The translations under genes and the position numbers were made by a program. Of a DNA stretch of 64,000 nucleotides, positions 24,108-34,714 are shown piece by piece. The stretch is from NCBI GenBank assembly GCA_943735955.1, contig OX030963.1, positions 5,191,227-5,255,226 on the forward strand. The letters run 5' to 3'. The notes beneath the pieces were generated by a model that saw only the letters and a program-made list of their open reading frames with translations, was not told where the DNA came from and ran no database searches. The stretch's first letter is position 1. Each line of letters starts with the position of its first letter. Source of the stretch: Piscicola geometra (lineage: Eukaryota > Annelida > Clitellata > Hirudinida > Piscicolidae).

Positions 24108-24123
24108 GTCCTAAAATGCTTAA

Positions 24124-24798
24124 AACATACATAAATACATACATACATACATACATACATACATACATAAATACATACATACATACATACATACATACAT
24201 ACATACATACATACATACATACATACATACATACATACATACATACATACATACATACATACATACATACATACATACATACATACATACATACATACAT
24301 ACATACATACATACATACATACATACATACATACATACATACATACATACATACATACATACATACATACATACATACATACATACATACATACATACAT
24401 ACATACATACATACATACATACATACATACATACATACATACATACATACATACATACATACATACATACATACATACATACATACATACATACATACAT
24501 ACATACATACATACATACATACATACATACATACATACATACATACATACATACATACATACATACATACATACATACATACATAAATACATACATACAT
24601 ACATACATACATACATACATACATACATACATACATACATACATACATACATACATACATACATACATACATACATACATACATACATACATACATACAT
24701 ACATACATACATACATACATACATACATACATACATACATACATACATACATACATACATACATACATACATACATACATACATACATACATACATAC
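24124..24798. repeat. CATA tetranucleotide microsatellite, about 675 bp
   Basis: Uninterrupted except for a few CATAAATA variants near 24127-24172 and 24585. It lies in an intron of the atlastin-like gene if 24022-24107 is an exon. Confidence 0.98.
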
Positions 24799-25165
24799 AC
24801 AATACTCATGATGCGTATAATGGTGAGCATGGCGACATAAAAGAAGTGCACAGAGAGGAAGAGCCGAATGGACTGGAAGCGTGTCGTTTCAACTTGACAT
24901 TGTTATCCACTAAAGAAGCAGGCCTAAATCCCTTAAAAATGAGCATCTACGCTGCCCACAAGGTGGCTCAAAACAGGATTAATGATTTAAAATGCATTCA
25001 TGATGCCTCACCACATACAGGAGAAGATATATTATAAAAAAAAGAATAATAATGCTTGAAACATAAAAAGCCACCAACCTTGCTAACCTTAAAACATAAG
25101 AAGCCACCAGCCCTGCTGCTCTTGGAACATAATAAGCCACCAGCCCTGCGGCTCTTAAAATATAA
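24799..25165. other. Unique sequence between two arrays
   Basis: Contains a 63-codon plus-strand frame (24846-25037) and a minus-strand hydrophobic run (FYVSSIIILFFIIYLLLYVV near 25010-25070). Neither is recognised. The hydrophobic run is in frame with the end of the 33-bp array but is A/T-rich and may be chance. Confidence 0.25.
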
Positions 25166-28100
25166 AATGCTCCTATCCAAGTTGCACTGAGAATGTTAGG
25201 AGCCACCGTCCCTGTTGCTTCTGGAACATTAGGAGCCACCGTCCCTGTTGCTTTTGGAACATTAGGAGCCACCGTCTCTAGCTTTTGGAACATTAGAAGC
25301 CACCCTCTCTGTTGCTTTTGGAACATTAGGAGCCACCGTCTCTGTTGCTTTTGGAACATTAGGAGCCACCCTCTCTGTTGCTTTTGGAACATTAGGAGCC
25401 ACCGTCTTTGTAGTTTTTGGAACATTAGAAGCCACTAGCCTTGCGGTTCCTGAACCAAAAAAACCCACCATCCGTGCGGCTAATGAAACAAAAAAACCCA
25501 TCAGCCTTGCTGATCCTGAAACAAAAGAAGCCACTACCCCTGCTGCTTCTAAAATATAAAGTGCTCCTTTCCAAGTTGCACTGAGAATGTTAGAAGCCAC
25601 CGACACTGTTGCTTTTGGAACGTTAGAAGCCACCGTCTCTGTAGCTTTTGGGACATTAGGAGCCACCGTCCCTGCGGCTCCTGAACCAAAAAAACTTACC
25701 AGCCCTGCTGCTTCTGAAACAAAAGAAGCCACTACCTCTACTGCTTTCAAAATATGAAGTGCTCCTTTCCAAGTTGCACTAAGAATGTTAGAAGCCACCG
25801 ACACTGTTGCTTTTGGAACATTAGGAGCCACCGTCTCTGTTGCTTTTGGAACATTAGGAGCCACCAGCCCTGCGGTTCCTGAACCAAAAAAACTCACCAG
25901 CCCTGCGGCTACTGAACCAAAAAAACCCACCAGCCCTGCGGATCCTGAAACAAAAGAAGCCAATACCCCTGCTGCTTCTAAAATATAAAGTGCTCCTTTC
26001 CAAGTTGCACTAAGAATGTTAGAAGCCACCGACACTGTTGCTTTTGGAACATTAGGAGCCACCATCTCTGTTGCTTCTGGAACATTAGGAGCTACCGTCT
26101 CTGTAGCTTTTGAACCAAAAAAACCCACCAGCCCTGCTGCTCCTGAAACAAAAGAAGCCACTACCTCTACTGCTTCTAAAATATAAAGTGCTCCTTTCCA
26201 AGTTGCACTAAGAATGTTAGAAGCCACCGACACTGTTGCTTTTGGAACATTAGGAGCCACCGTCTCTGTTGCTTTTGGAACATTAGAAGCCACCGTCTCT
26301 GTTGCTTTTGGAACATTAGGAGCCACCGTCTCTGTTGCTTTTGGAACATTAGGAGCCACCGTTTCTGTTGCTTCTGAACCAAAAAAACCCATCAGCCTTG
26401 CTGCTTTTGAAAAAAAAAAAGCCACTACCCCTGCTGCTTTTGAAATATAAAATGCTCTTTTCGAAATTGCACTAAGAATGTTATGAGCCACTGTCTTTGT
26501 TGCTTTTGAAATATAAAGAGCCACCGTCTCTGTTGCTTTTGAAACATTAGGAGCCACCATCTCTGTTGCTTCTGGAACATTAGGAGCCACCGTCTCTGTA
26601 GCTTTTGAACCAAAAAAACCCACCAGCCCTGCTGCTCCTGAAACAAAAGAAGCCACTACCTCTACTGCTTCTAAAATATAAAGTGCTCCTTTCCAAGTTG
26701 CACTAAGAATGTTAGAAGCCACCGAAACTGTTGCTTTTGGAACATTAGGAGCCACCGTCTCTGTTGCTTTTGGAACATTAGAAGCCACCGTCTCTGTTGC
26801 TTTTGGAACATTAGGAGCCACCGTCTCTGTTGCTTTTGGAACATTAGGAGCCACCGTTTCTGTTGCTTCTGAACCAAAAAAACCCATCAGCCTTGCTGCT
26901 TTTGAAAAAAAAAAGCCACTACCCCTGCTGCTTTTGAAATATAAAATGCTCTTTTCGAAATTGCACTAAGAATATTATGAGCCACTGTCTTTGTTGCTTT
27001 TGAAATATAAAGAGCCACCGTCTCTGTTGCTTTTGGAACATTAGGAGCCACCGTTTCTGTTGCTTTTGGAACATTAGGAGCCACCAGCCATGCGGCTCCT
27101 GAACCCAAAAAAGCCACCAGCCCTGTTGCTCCTGAAACAAAAGAAGCCACTATCTCTGCTGCTTCTAAAATATAAAATGTTCCTATCCAAATTGCACTAA
27201 GAATGATAGAAGCCAGCGTCCCTGTTGCTTTTAGAAGTCTCCGTCTCTGTAGCTTTTCGAACATTAGGAGCCACCATCCCTGTTGCTTTTGGAACATTAG
27301 GAGCCACCCTCTCTGTTGCTTTTGGAACATTAGGAGCCACCGTCCCTGTTGTTTTTGGAACATTAGGAGCCACCGTCCCTGTTGTTTTTGGAACATTAGG
27401 AGCCACCGTCCCTGTTGTTTTTGGAACATTAGGAGCCACCCTCTCTGTTGCTTTTGGAACTTTAGGAGCCACTTCCCCTGTTGCTTCTGGAACATTAGGA
27501 GCCACCGTCCCTGTTGCTTTTGGAACATTAGGAGCCACCGTCCCTGTTGCTTCTGGAACATTAGGAGCCACCGTCTTTGTAGCTTTTGGAACATTAGGAG
27601 CCACCGTCCCTGTTGTTTTTGGAACTTTAGGAGCCACCGTCCCTGTTGTTTTTGGAACATTAGGAGCCACCGTCTCTGTTACTTTTTGAACATTAGGAGC
27701 CACCGTCTTTGTAGCTTTTGGAACATTAGGAGCCACCGTCCCTGTTGCTTTTGGAACTTTAGGAGCCACTTCCCCTGTTGCTTCTGGAACATTAGGAGCC
27801 ACCGTCCCTGTTGCTTTTGGAACATTAGGAGCCACCGTCCCTGTTGCTTCTGGAACATTAGGAGCCACCGTCTTTGTAGCTTTTGGAACATTAGGAGCCA
27901 CCGTCCCTGTTGCTTTTGGAACATTAGGAGCCACCGTCCCTGTTGCTTTTGGAACATTAGGAGCCACCCTCTCTGTAGCTTTTGGAACATTAGGAGCCAC
28001 CGTCTTTGTAGCTTTTGGAACATTAGAAGCCACCGTCCCTGTTGCTTTTGGAACATTAGGAGCCACCGTCCCTGTTGCTTTTGGAACATTAGGAGCCACC

Positions 28101-28190
28101 CTCTCTGTTGCTTTTGGAACATTAGAAGCCACTTCCCCTGTTGCTTTTGGAACTTTAGGAGCCACCGTCTCAGTAGTTTTTGGAAGTTGC
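25166..28190 (-). repeat. 33-bp minisatellite with about 495-bp higher-order units
   Basis: About 3 kb of 33-bp units. On the minus strand they encode APNVPKATETV (11 residues); two other frames are also open (MFQKQQRRWLL on the minus strand and TLGATVSVAFG on the plus strand). A distinct spacer (SNILSATWKGALYILEA... in the first frame) recurs about nine times between 25166 and 27200. Segments near 26165-26650 and 26660-27150 are nearly identical, giving a period near 495 bp. The right third (27230-28185) is plain 33-bp units. Occasional non-multiple-of-3 units shift the frame. It lies between the atlastin-like exons, so it is more likely intronic than coding. Confidence 0.9.
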
Positions 28191-28203
28191 AGTTGAATCT
28201 ACA

Positions 28204-28205
<2 letters not shown>

Positions 28206-28259
<54 letters not shown>

Positions 28260-28327
28260 TAGTAGTAGTAGTAGTAGTGGTAGTAGTAGTAGTAGAAGTA
28301 GTAGTAGTAGTAGTGGTAGTAGTAGTA

Positions 28328-28372
<45 letters not shown>

Positions 28373-28373
28373 A

Positions 28374-28412
<39 letters not shown>

Positions 28413-28444
28413 TAGTAGTAGTAGAAGTAGAAGTAGTAGTAGTG

Positions 28445-28480
<36 letters not shown>

Positions 28481-28511
28481 ATAGTAGTAGTAGTAGTAGT
28501 AGTAGTAGTAG
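28206..28511. repeat. Impure TAG microsatellite
   Basis: TAG units with interspersed TGG, AAG and similar variants. Poly-Thr, poly-Val and poly-Ser frames here are artefacts. Confidence 0.97.
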
Positions 28512-28539
28512 AAATAAATGTATTAGTAGTTGATGACAC

Positions 28540-28732
28540 CTTGAAATAGTCGAAAAGTTCTTTAGCGCTCAGAGTACGTGTGTTGACTTTTTTGGGAACA
28601 AGGCGGGCTGGATGAAATAGTATCTCTGTCAGATCTAGCAAAGGGCCTGTGTGGTAATTTGTTTTTGTAGTCTTACGAGTGGATGTTGTTGCTGTCTTAG
28701 CGCTTCTCACCTCTAAACATGGGTCCAAGTGC
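28540..28732 (-). CDS. Atlastin-like exon, middle-domain start
   Basis: Acceptor AAACAAACACACAG/GCACTTGG, donor TTTCAAG/GTGTCA in phase 0. The end LTEILFHPARLVPKKVNTRT then LSAKELFDYFK follows the atlastin pattern L-P-LLAPENL..KEI.G..., RGL.EYFK. The N-terminal half is not recognised. Confidence 0.45.
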
Positions 28733-28929
28733 CTGTGTGTTTGTTTTTCAAAAATTCAAAGTAATTTGACCATTCAAAATTTTTAATTGGAATCAAAAAC
28801 ACTAAAAGTGTTTGAAACTTGTTAATAATTTTTTTTTTTAAATTCGATAAAATATTTTCTATTTTCAGAATTGCGTTAACTTAAAAAAATATCAATTTAA
28901 ATATCTTTATGCGTTTGCAAGTATGAGTT

Positions 28930-29540
28930 CTTCTGTGTGTATGTGCGAGTAACTTTGATGAGGTCACCTCCAGTCTTTTTCTTTTGGTTTCATGGTCCTC
29001 TCGCAGGCAATAACTGGATACGAAGAAGTCATGTTTGTTCAGTGCTAAGTAGATCAGGGAGGGCTGTTGCTGTTGTTGTTTTTAAGGTATGTTATGGCGC
29101 GCGTGATGAAAGAAGCATCAAGAGCACATCAACACTTCTGTGTGTATGTGCGAGTAACTTTGATGAGGTCACCTCCAGTTTTATTCTTTTGGTTTCATGG
29201 TCCTCTCGCAGGCAATAACTGGATACGAAGTAGTCAGGTTTGTTCAGTGCTAAGTAGATCAGGGAGGGCTGTTGCTGTTGTTGTTTTTAAGGTATGTTAT
29301 GGCGCGCGTGATGAAAGAAGCAACAAGAGCACATCAACACTTCTGTGTGTATGTGCGAGTAACTTTGATGATGTCACCTTCAGTTTTATTCTTTTGGTTT
29401 CATGGTCCTCTCGCAGCGAATAAGCGGATTCGTAGTATTTATGTTTGTTCCGTGCTAAGTAGATCAGGGACTGTTGTTGTTGTTAAGGTATCATATGGCG
29501 GCGCGTGATGAAAGAAGCAACAAGAGCACATCAACAACAG
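28930..29540. repeat. 205-bp tandem repeat, three copies
   Basis: Copies start at 28930, 29135 and 29340 (each at CTTCTGTGTGTATGTGCGAG). The first two are nearly identical; the third is diverged and shortened. Lies in an intron of the atlastin-like gene. Plus-strand frames through it are not recognised. Confidence 0.95.
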
Positions 29541-30136
29541 CACTAACATCACAACAATAGAGCATTCAAAGGTCCGAAAACAGCGTTTAAAAATAAAAAC
29601 TATTCTTGTCTGTCGCGTCAATAGGAACACTTCCATTCATTAGAAGAAATCTAGCAATTTATTGCTGGGCGTCCGTAGATTCTTGATGAAACCTGGTCTT
29701 CTACAGTTAAACTATGCTGTAGATGGCAAAGAATATGCCCAGGTTCAATGACAGAACAACACAGCACTAACATTACAACAATAACATAAACCTGAAAGCG
29801 CTCTTTTCCACATGTTTCTTCAACCATATCAGCATATTGAATGATAGACTGTTATAATTGGTGTTATTGGTTGTTAGGAGTGTTATAAGTCACTTTCAAC
29901 GATGTTTTTCATAAGCAATTTGCTTCACTTCAACAATTGAATTTAATTGGAGAGTGAAAGGGAAGTAAAATAGGAGAAATAAAAGAAAAAAATGAATGAG
30001 ATAATTTAAAGCGAAATAGTTAATGATAAAAATAAGCAGAAGAGTGATAAAGAAATGAATAGAAAGAGGGTGAATGAAAAAGATATCTGAAAATTTAACG
30101 GAGATGAGAGTGAGCATGAAAAAAATAACGCTTTAC
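29541..30136. other. Intron-like sequence of the atlastin-like gene
   Basis: The sequence CAGCACTAACATNACAACAAT recurs at about 29538 and 29762. No exon for the RD-motif region of atlastin could be found. Confidence 0.3.
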
Positions 30137-30389
30137 TAAGATTAGTGAGCAAAATATGAGTGAGTGGGACCTCAAGGTAGTCGTGGCTGGAGATGTCTTC
30201 GTAGATGTCCTCGTAGCTGAGTCTGTCCTTTGCAAAGTTGCCGTAAATGAAATTGTAGCTCTTGTCGCTCCAGGCGATGAAGATATTCACAGAGCTGAGC
30301 AAGCCATTCAGAGCGGCAAAAGAGTAATTCTTTTCTTTACTCCAATAGTGTTCATCAAAGCCTTGAGTGTACATCAGCAAGATGCAGAT
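30137..30389 (-). CDS. Atlastin-like exon, G3 region
   Basis: Acceptor CCGTATATAG followed by ATCTGCATCTTGCTGATG. ICILLMYTQGFDEH replaces VAVLLMDTQGTFD, then FAALNGLLSSVNIF replaces FALSTMISSIQVY. Beyond that the peptide diverges. The donor is placed at TTA/GTAAAG (30137); CTTGAG/GTCCCA at 30174 is an alternative. Confidence 0.5.
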
Positions 30390-30561
30390 CTATATACGGT
30401 TAAATGCATAATTTTTTAATTAACAAAATTCTAAACTATATTTTTAAAATTACAAGTTACATTTTAATGTAACAGCAATGAGTTATAAATGAGAGATAAG
30501 GTCGATTAACAACGGCTACTTAATCAGGGAAACTGCAAGTAGAATAAAAAAACTTTAATAC

Positions 30562-30708
30562 TTTTTCTCCTTTTAGATTTTTTATAAAAAAGGGTTGACT
30601 CCACATGAAGATGCCTCTATCTGTATTGTCCGAACAACGCGTGTTTTCGAATTCCTTCAGAGAAACTCTTTTGTAAGCAATCCAATCTTTCTCGGCCACC
30701 CCATGCTC
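30562..30708 (-). CDS. Atlastin-like exon, switch I region
   Basis: Acceptor CACCTTTGCAG, donor GAAAAA/GTATTA. CSDNTDRGIFMWSQPFFI aligns with the atlastin GSERETTG...WSE.FLI stretch. The catalytic arginine and the Mg-binding threonine positions are changed. Confidence 0.5.
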
Positions 30709-30802
30709 CTGCAAAGGTGCTAGCTTTATAAATAAGATTAAATTAGCATTTGGGTTACAACACTCGTCATTAAAAATGAAACCAAACACTGGTTCTTCTG
30801 AC

Positions 30803-30993
30803 ATCGAGGCTGTAGAGATAGCCAAGGAACAAGTTCAGAGCCCTGCACCTGTTTGAGACATCGAGCCCTATCACTGACAACAGCATCACCTTGCAGTCCT
30901 TCACCCGTTCATCCAGCAGAATTCTTGACAGGGCAACCTCGTCCAAAACAAAAAAGTTGTCTGCTCCTAATTTCACTATTTGCACAGCCTCGC
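30803..30993 (-). CDS. Atlastin-like exon with degraded P-loop
   Basis: Acceptor TTTCGATCAG at 30994-30995; donor GAT/GTCAGA at 30802. SVIGLDVSNRCRALNLFLGY lies where atlastins have SVAG.FRKGKS, so Gly, Lys and Ser of the P-loop are Asn, Arg and Cys. The donor is weak, but it is the one that gives a phase-0 junction to the next exon. Confidence 0.5.
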
Positions 30994-31238
30994 CTGATCG
31001 AAATTAAGACTTCCTTGATATTAGCATGAGAGAGTATCTCTAATATTCCATACAAATTATTTGTGTATTGTATTGTTTACTACATATGAAGAATTTCTAA
31101 ACTGTGTAAGTAACTAATTATTTCTGTTATAAAGTATAACTATGAAAACTATTAAAAACCATTAGGCTTTTTTAGGTTATGAAAAAGTAATAAAAAATAG
31201 GTTTCAATTTAATTTCATTATAAAAGTACTAATACCTT

Positions 31239-31337
31239 TTAAAGATATATTTGACAGACCTCGACTCCTAGAAGCCTCTAAGTTTGTGAAATAATCTTCC
31301 TCCCATGCTACTTTTTTTTTCTCAGCTGGGGTCTGAA
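31239..31337 (-). CDS. Atlastin-like gene, first visible exon
   Basis: Acceptor AATGATTCAG, then a frame AEKKKVAWEEDYFTNLEASR ending SNISLKG at AAAAG/GTATTAG. Atlastin N-termini are variable, so assignment rests on the phase-1 junction that restores KGEAVQIVK with the next exon. Confidence 0.4.
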
Positions 31338-31361
31338 TCATTATCAAACTCCGTAAACACA

Positions 31362-31966
<605 letters not shown>

Positions 31967-34087
31967 GGTTCCAAGGTTGTCATAGCCAAGGGGTGGCAGT
32001 GGGGATAAGCACCCACAGCCTATAAAGTGCTCCTTTACGGCGTGCGTCTCTGTACCGCCTCTGACAACTAAGTCCAACTCCTGGCCTGCTCGCGGCGGAA
32101 CTGCTTCTACTAACAGGAGAAGGGGCGAAGGCGGGTCACTGGCGCCTTAAAACCAGTCGCTTCGGGCAGATGGGGCTTGTCAGCCCGGGGAGGCAACCCA
32201 TCTAGAAGAAAGAAAACTCTGACTACCAACCGCTGCTGCCTTGCAGACTACCGATTTATGGAAAAAGCTTCAGGAGTCAACCCCGAGGAAAAATGAGGAG
32301 TCGGAGTCCCTAAGGCGCTATCTTCAACGTCGATGTTGCAGCCCTACAGGAAACGCGTCTTCCAGAGTCTGGATCCTTGAGGAAGGAACACTACACGTTT
32401 TTTTGGCAGGGGAAAGGAGAAGAGAAGACCAGGGAATACGGAGTCGGCTTCGCCATCAAAAAATCCTGCTTTGCATGTCCGAACCTCCGTCCCGCAGCAC
32501 AGAGAGAATCCTCACTCTACGCCTTCTAACAACATCTGGCACTGCTAATCTTTTGTGCATCTATGCACCGACCATGCAGGCCAGCGCCGAGACTAAAGAT
32601 CAATTCTACGAACAACTAAGCAGCGTTGTTGCCACAGTTCCTGCTTCCGAACACCTCTAGCTTCTGGGAGATTTTAATGCCACGACTCATGGCCAGATGT
32701 GCTGGGTCACCATGGCATCGGGAAAATGAACGAAAACGGCCAAAGACTACTCGAATTTTGTTGCTACCACAACCTGTGCGTAACAAACACTAACTTCCAG
32801 AACAAAGCATTTCACAAGGTGTCCTGGAGACATCCAAGATCAAATCACTGGCATCAACTGGACTTGATCATCACCAAGCACAACTCGTTGAACAACGTCC
32901 GCAGCACCAGAGCTTACCATAACGCCGATTGCGATACAGATCACTCTCTGATCGCGTCAAAATGAAGTTACGCCCCAAGAGGTTCCACCTCTCCAAGAAG
33001 AAATGCCAGCCGAAAATCAACACCTACCAGACCACCCATCAGGCCAAGAACCAGGAGTTCATAGATCGGCTGGGGGAGCTGCAACACTGCGACCAAGAGC
33101 TCAATGCGGAAGTCAGATGGAACTCGCTCCGGAATACCATCTTCAGAACTGCTTTACTCACGTATGGTAAAAAGGAACACAAGAACACCGATTGGTTCGA
33201 AGCGAATGCGGCAGATCTCGAGCCTGTTATTGACGCCAAGAGATAAGCATTGATCCAATACAAACGCGACCCGAGTCAGTCCACCTTCGAAGAATTGAAA
33301 GCTGCCCAAAAAAAGACCCAGCAGACGGCTCGACGCTTCGCAAATGACTAGTGGCTTCAACTGGCGAATAGTATTCAACAAGCGTCAGACGCTGGCAATG
33401 TAAGGAGTATGTATGAAGGCATCAAAAAAGCAACAGGCAAGTCAGCAAAGAAGACTGCACCCTCAAAGTCCAAATCAGGAGAGACCATCACAGACAAAGA
33501 CAAGCAAATGGCAAGGTGGGTCGAACACTATCTGGAACTTTATTCCAGAGAAAGCTCTGTGACTCAGATAGCACTAGACGCTATTGAAGACTTGCCAGTC
33601 TAGGAAGCAGTGTTATTTTCGTAACGAAAACGAAAACTAAAACGACAATTCTGAATAATCGTTCCACGAAAACGAAAATAAAAACTAAATTTATTTTCAA
33701 AACGAAAACGAAAATAAAAACTATAATTATTTCCAAAACGAAACTGAAATAAAAACTATAATTATTTACAAAACGAAAATTAAATAAATTTCAAACTATG
33801 CCATAATATGTAAATGTATAGTTTATATAAAAAAATATATGTCTATGTTAAAAACATTATCTTTGGGCTTTATGAAAGTAGCGCCATTTATAAAACGTTA
33901 TTTTATTCAATCAATCAATCAATCAATCAAATCAATTTCTATAGCGCTCTTTCCTCAAATTCAAGAGCGCTCGTAAATAAATTTGTCAAACAGATATGTC
34001 TTCAGATCCTCACGAAAAGTAAATAATGATTTAGAAGTAGTTAAATAAGGAGGTAATGAGTTCCAAATATATGGACCTGCATAATGT

Positions 34088-34338
34088 GGATTGTAGGTTA
34101 ACTGCACACAAAAGAAAGCACACTGCATGTGTTAAATGCACATTTGATTTTGCACATATCTTCTTTTTTACAGAAAAAACGTTAATTTAGGGTTAGGGTT
34201 AGGGTTAGGATTAGGGTTAGGGTTAGAGTTAGGGTTAGGGTTTTCAGAAAATTCGCATTTTAAGAAGAAATGTGCTAAATCAAATGTGCATTTAACACAT
34301 GCAGTGTGCTTTCTTTCGTGTGCAGTTCACCTATAACC
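34088..34338. mobile_element. Foldback MITE with TTAGGG core
   Basis: Arms of roughly 70-75 bp are inverted repeats: GGATTGTAGGTTAACTGCAC at the left, and GGTTATAGGTGAACTGCAC as the reverse complement of the right end. CATAATGT flanks it on both sides (34080-34087 and 34339-34346), and comparison with 50915-50935 (one copy of CATTATG) supports a true duplication. The centre (34187-34240) is nine TTAGGG-like hexamers. Confidence 0.85.
34187..34240. repeat. Telomere-like TTAGGG repeat tract
   Basis: Nine hexamers, with one TTAGGA and one TTAGAG variant. It sits inside the MITE and not at a chromosome end. Confidence 0.95.
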
Positions 34339-34556
34339 CATAATGTGATGATAAATAGGAGTACGGCTATTATTTTTGAGTCAGAAATAAATCCTAAGCT
34401 ACGACTATGATTAGATGGAAAAATAGTATGAGAGGGAAAATTACATGGATCATTAATTAGTTTAGCATTTTTATCAAAAAATATAGGTTCAAATTTTAGT
34501 AGATTCAATTTTAAAAACATTGAACTAGACCAGTTTTCAATAGATAATAGACATAA

Positions 34557-34714
34557 ACACAGTCATGTCTAGAAGATTCGTTCTGTCCTTCATCTGCAGA
34601 GCTCATCTGCCTTGTAAAGTAGGTAGCCAGTGGGTGCTTGCAAGCTGTGCACTGGTGCTCGATTTGAGGCCCTGGCACTTCTTCATACACACAGTCATGT
34701 GTAGAAGATTCGTT
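34557..34714. repeat. Pair of direct repeats of about 25 bp
   Basis: ACAGTCATGTCTAGAAGATT (34559 onwards) and ACAGTCATGTGTAGAAGATT (34690 onwards) enclose about 105 bp of unique, GC-richer sequence inside the non-autonomous hAT. Origin unknown; it may be a small captured fragment. Confidence 0.6.

Larger units (their letters stand above)
28540..31337 (-). pseudogene. Atlastin-like dynamin-family GTPase gene, five exons seen
   Basis: Exons on the minus strand: 31239-31337, 30803-30993, 30562-30708, 30137-30389 (3' end uncertain) and 28540-28732. Exon 1 ends K-G/ at GTATTA in phase 1 and exon 2 starts GC GAG, giving KGEAVQIVK. Exon 2 (FVLDEVALSRILLDERVKDC and KVMLLSVIG) aligns without gaps to the atlastin N-terminal strand-helix-P-loop segment. 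Exon 3 (EKDWIAYKRV...TDRGIFMWSQPFFIKNLKGEK) covers the switch I region. Exon 4 (ICILLMYTQGFDEH...SFAALNGLLSSVNIF) covers the G3 region. Exon 5 (LTEILFHPARLVPKKVNTRT, LSAKELFDYFK) matches the middle-domain start. Known atlastins shape ER membranes by GTP-driven fusion. Here the P-loop GxxxxGKS is GLDVSNRC, the switch arginine is Asn and DTQG is YTQG, so GTP binding is unlikely. The exon carrying the RD motif was not found. It is either a pseudo-GTPase or a decaying gene; intact frames and phase-matched splice sites argue for the former. Confidence 0.6.
33908..34535 (-). pseudogene. LINE 3' end fragment (same family as 50520-51085)
   Basis: Minus strand encodes LKFEPIFFDKNAKLINDPCN and NHSRSLGFISDSK and ends with GAGCGCTCTT...GCTATAGAAATTGATT and an ATTG repeat, matching 50545-51085. 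The middle is replaced by the foldback MITE at 34088-34338 after an internal deletion. Confidence 0.8.

Noticed and set aside
24022..24851. MYVC/YIHT repeat proteins
   Set aside because: CATA tetranucleotide array translated in all frames. The same applies at 36298-37025 and 41018-42446.
25166..28190. CRISPR-like array
   Set aside because: The 33-bp units are contiguous and have no unique spacers; the genome is eukaryotic.
30156..30419. 87-codon plus-strand protein
   Set aside because: It is the antisense shadow of the atlastin-like exon at 30137-30389.
34187..34240. Chromosome end or fusion point
   Set aside because: The TTAGGG tract lies inside a MITE with target duplications, so it moved in with a transposon.
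34557..34714. Solo LTR or mini LTR element
   Set aside because: The direct repeats are only about 25 bp and lack TG...CA ends and a primer-binding site.
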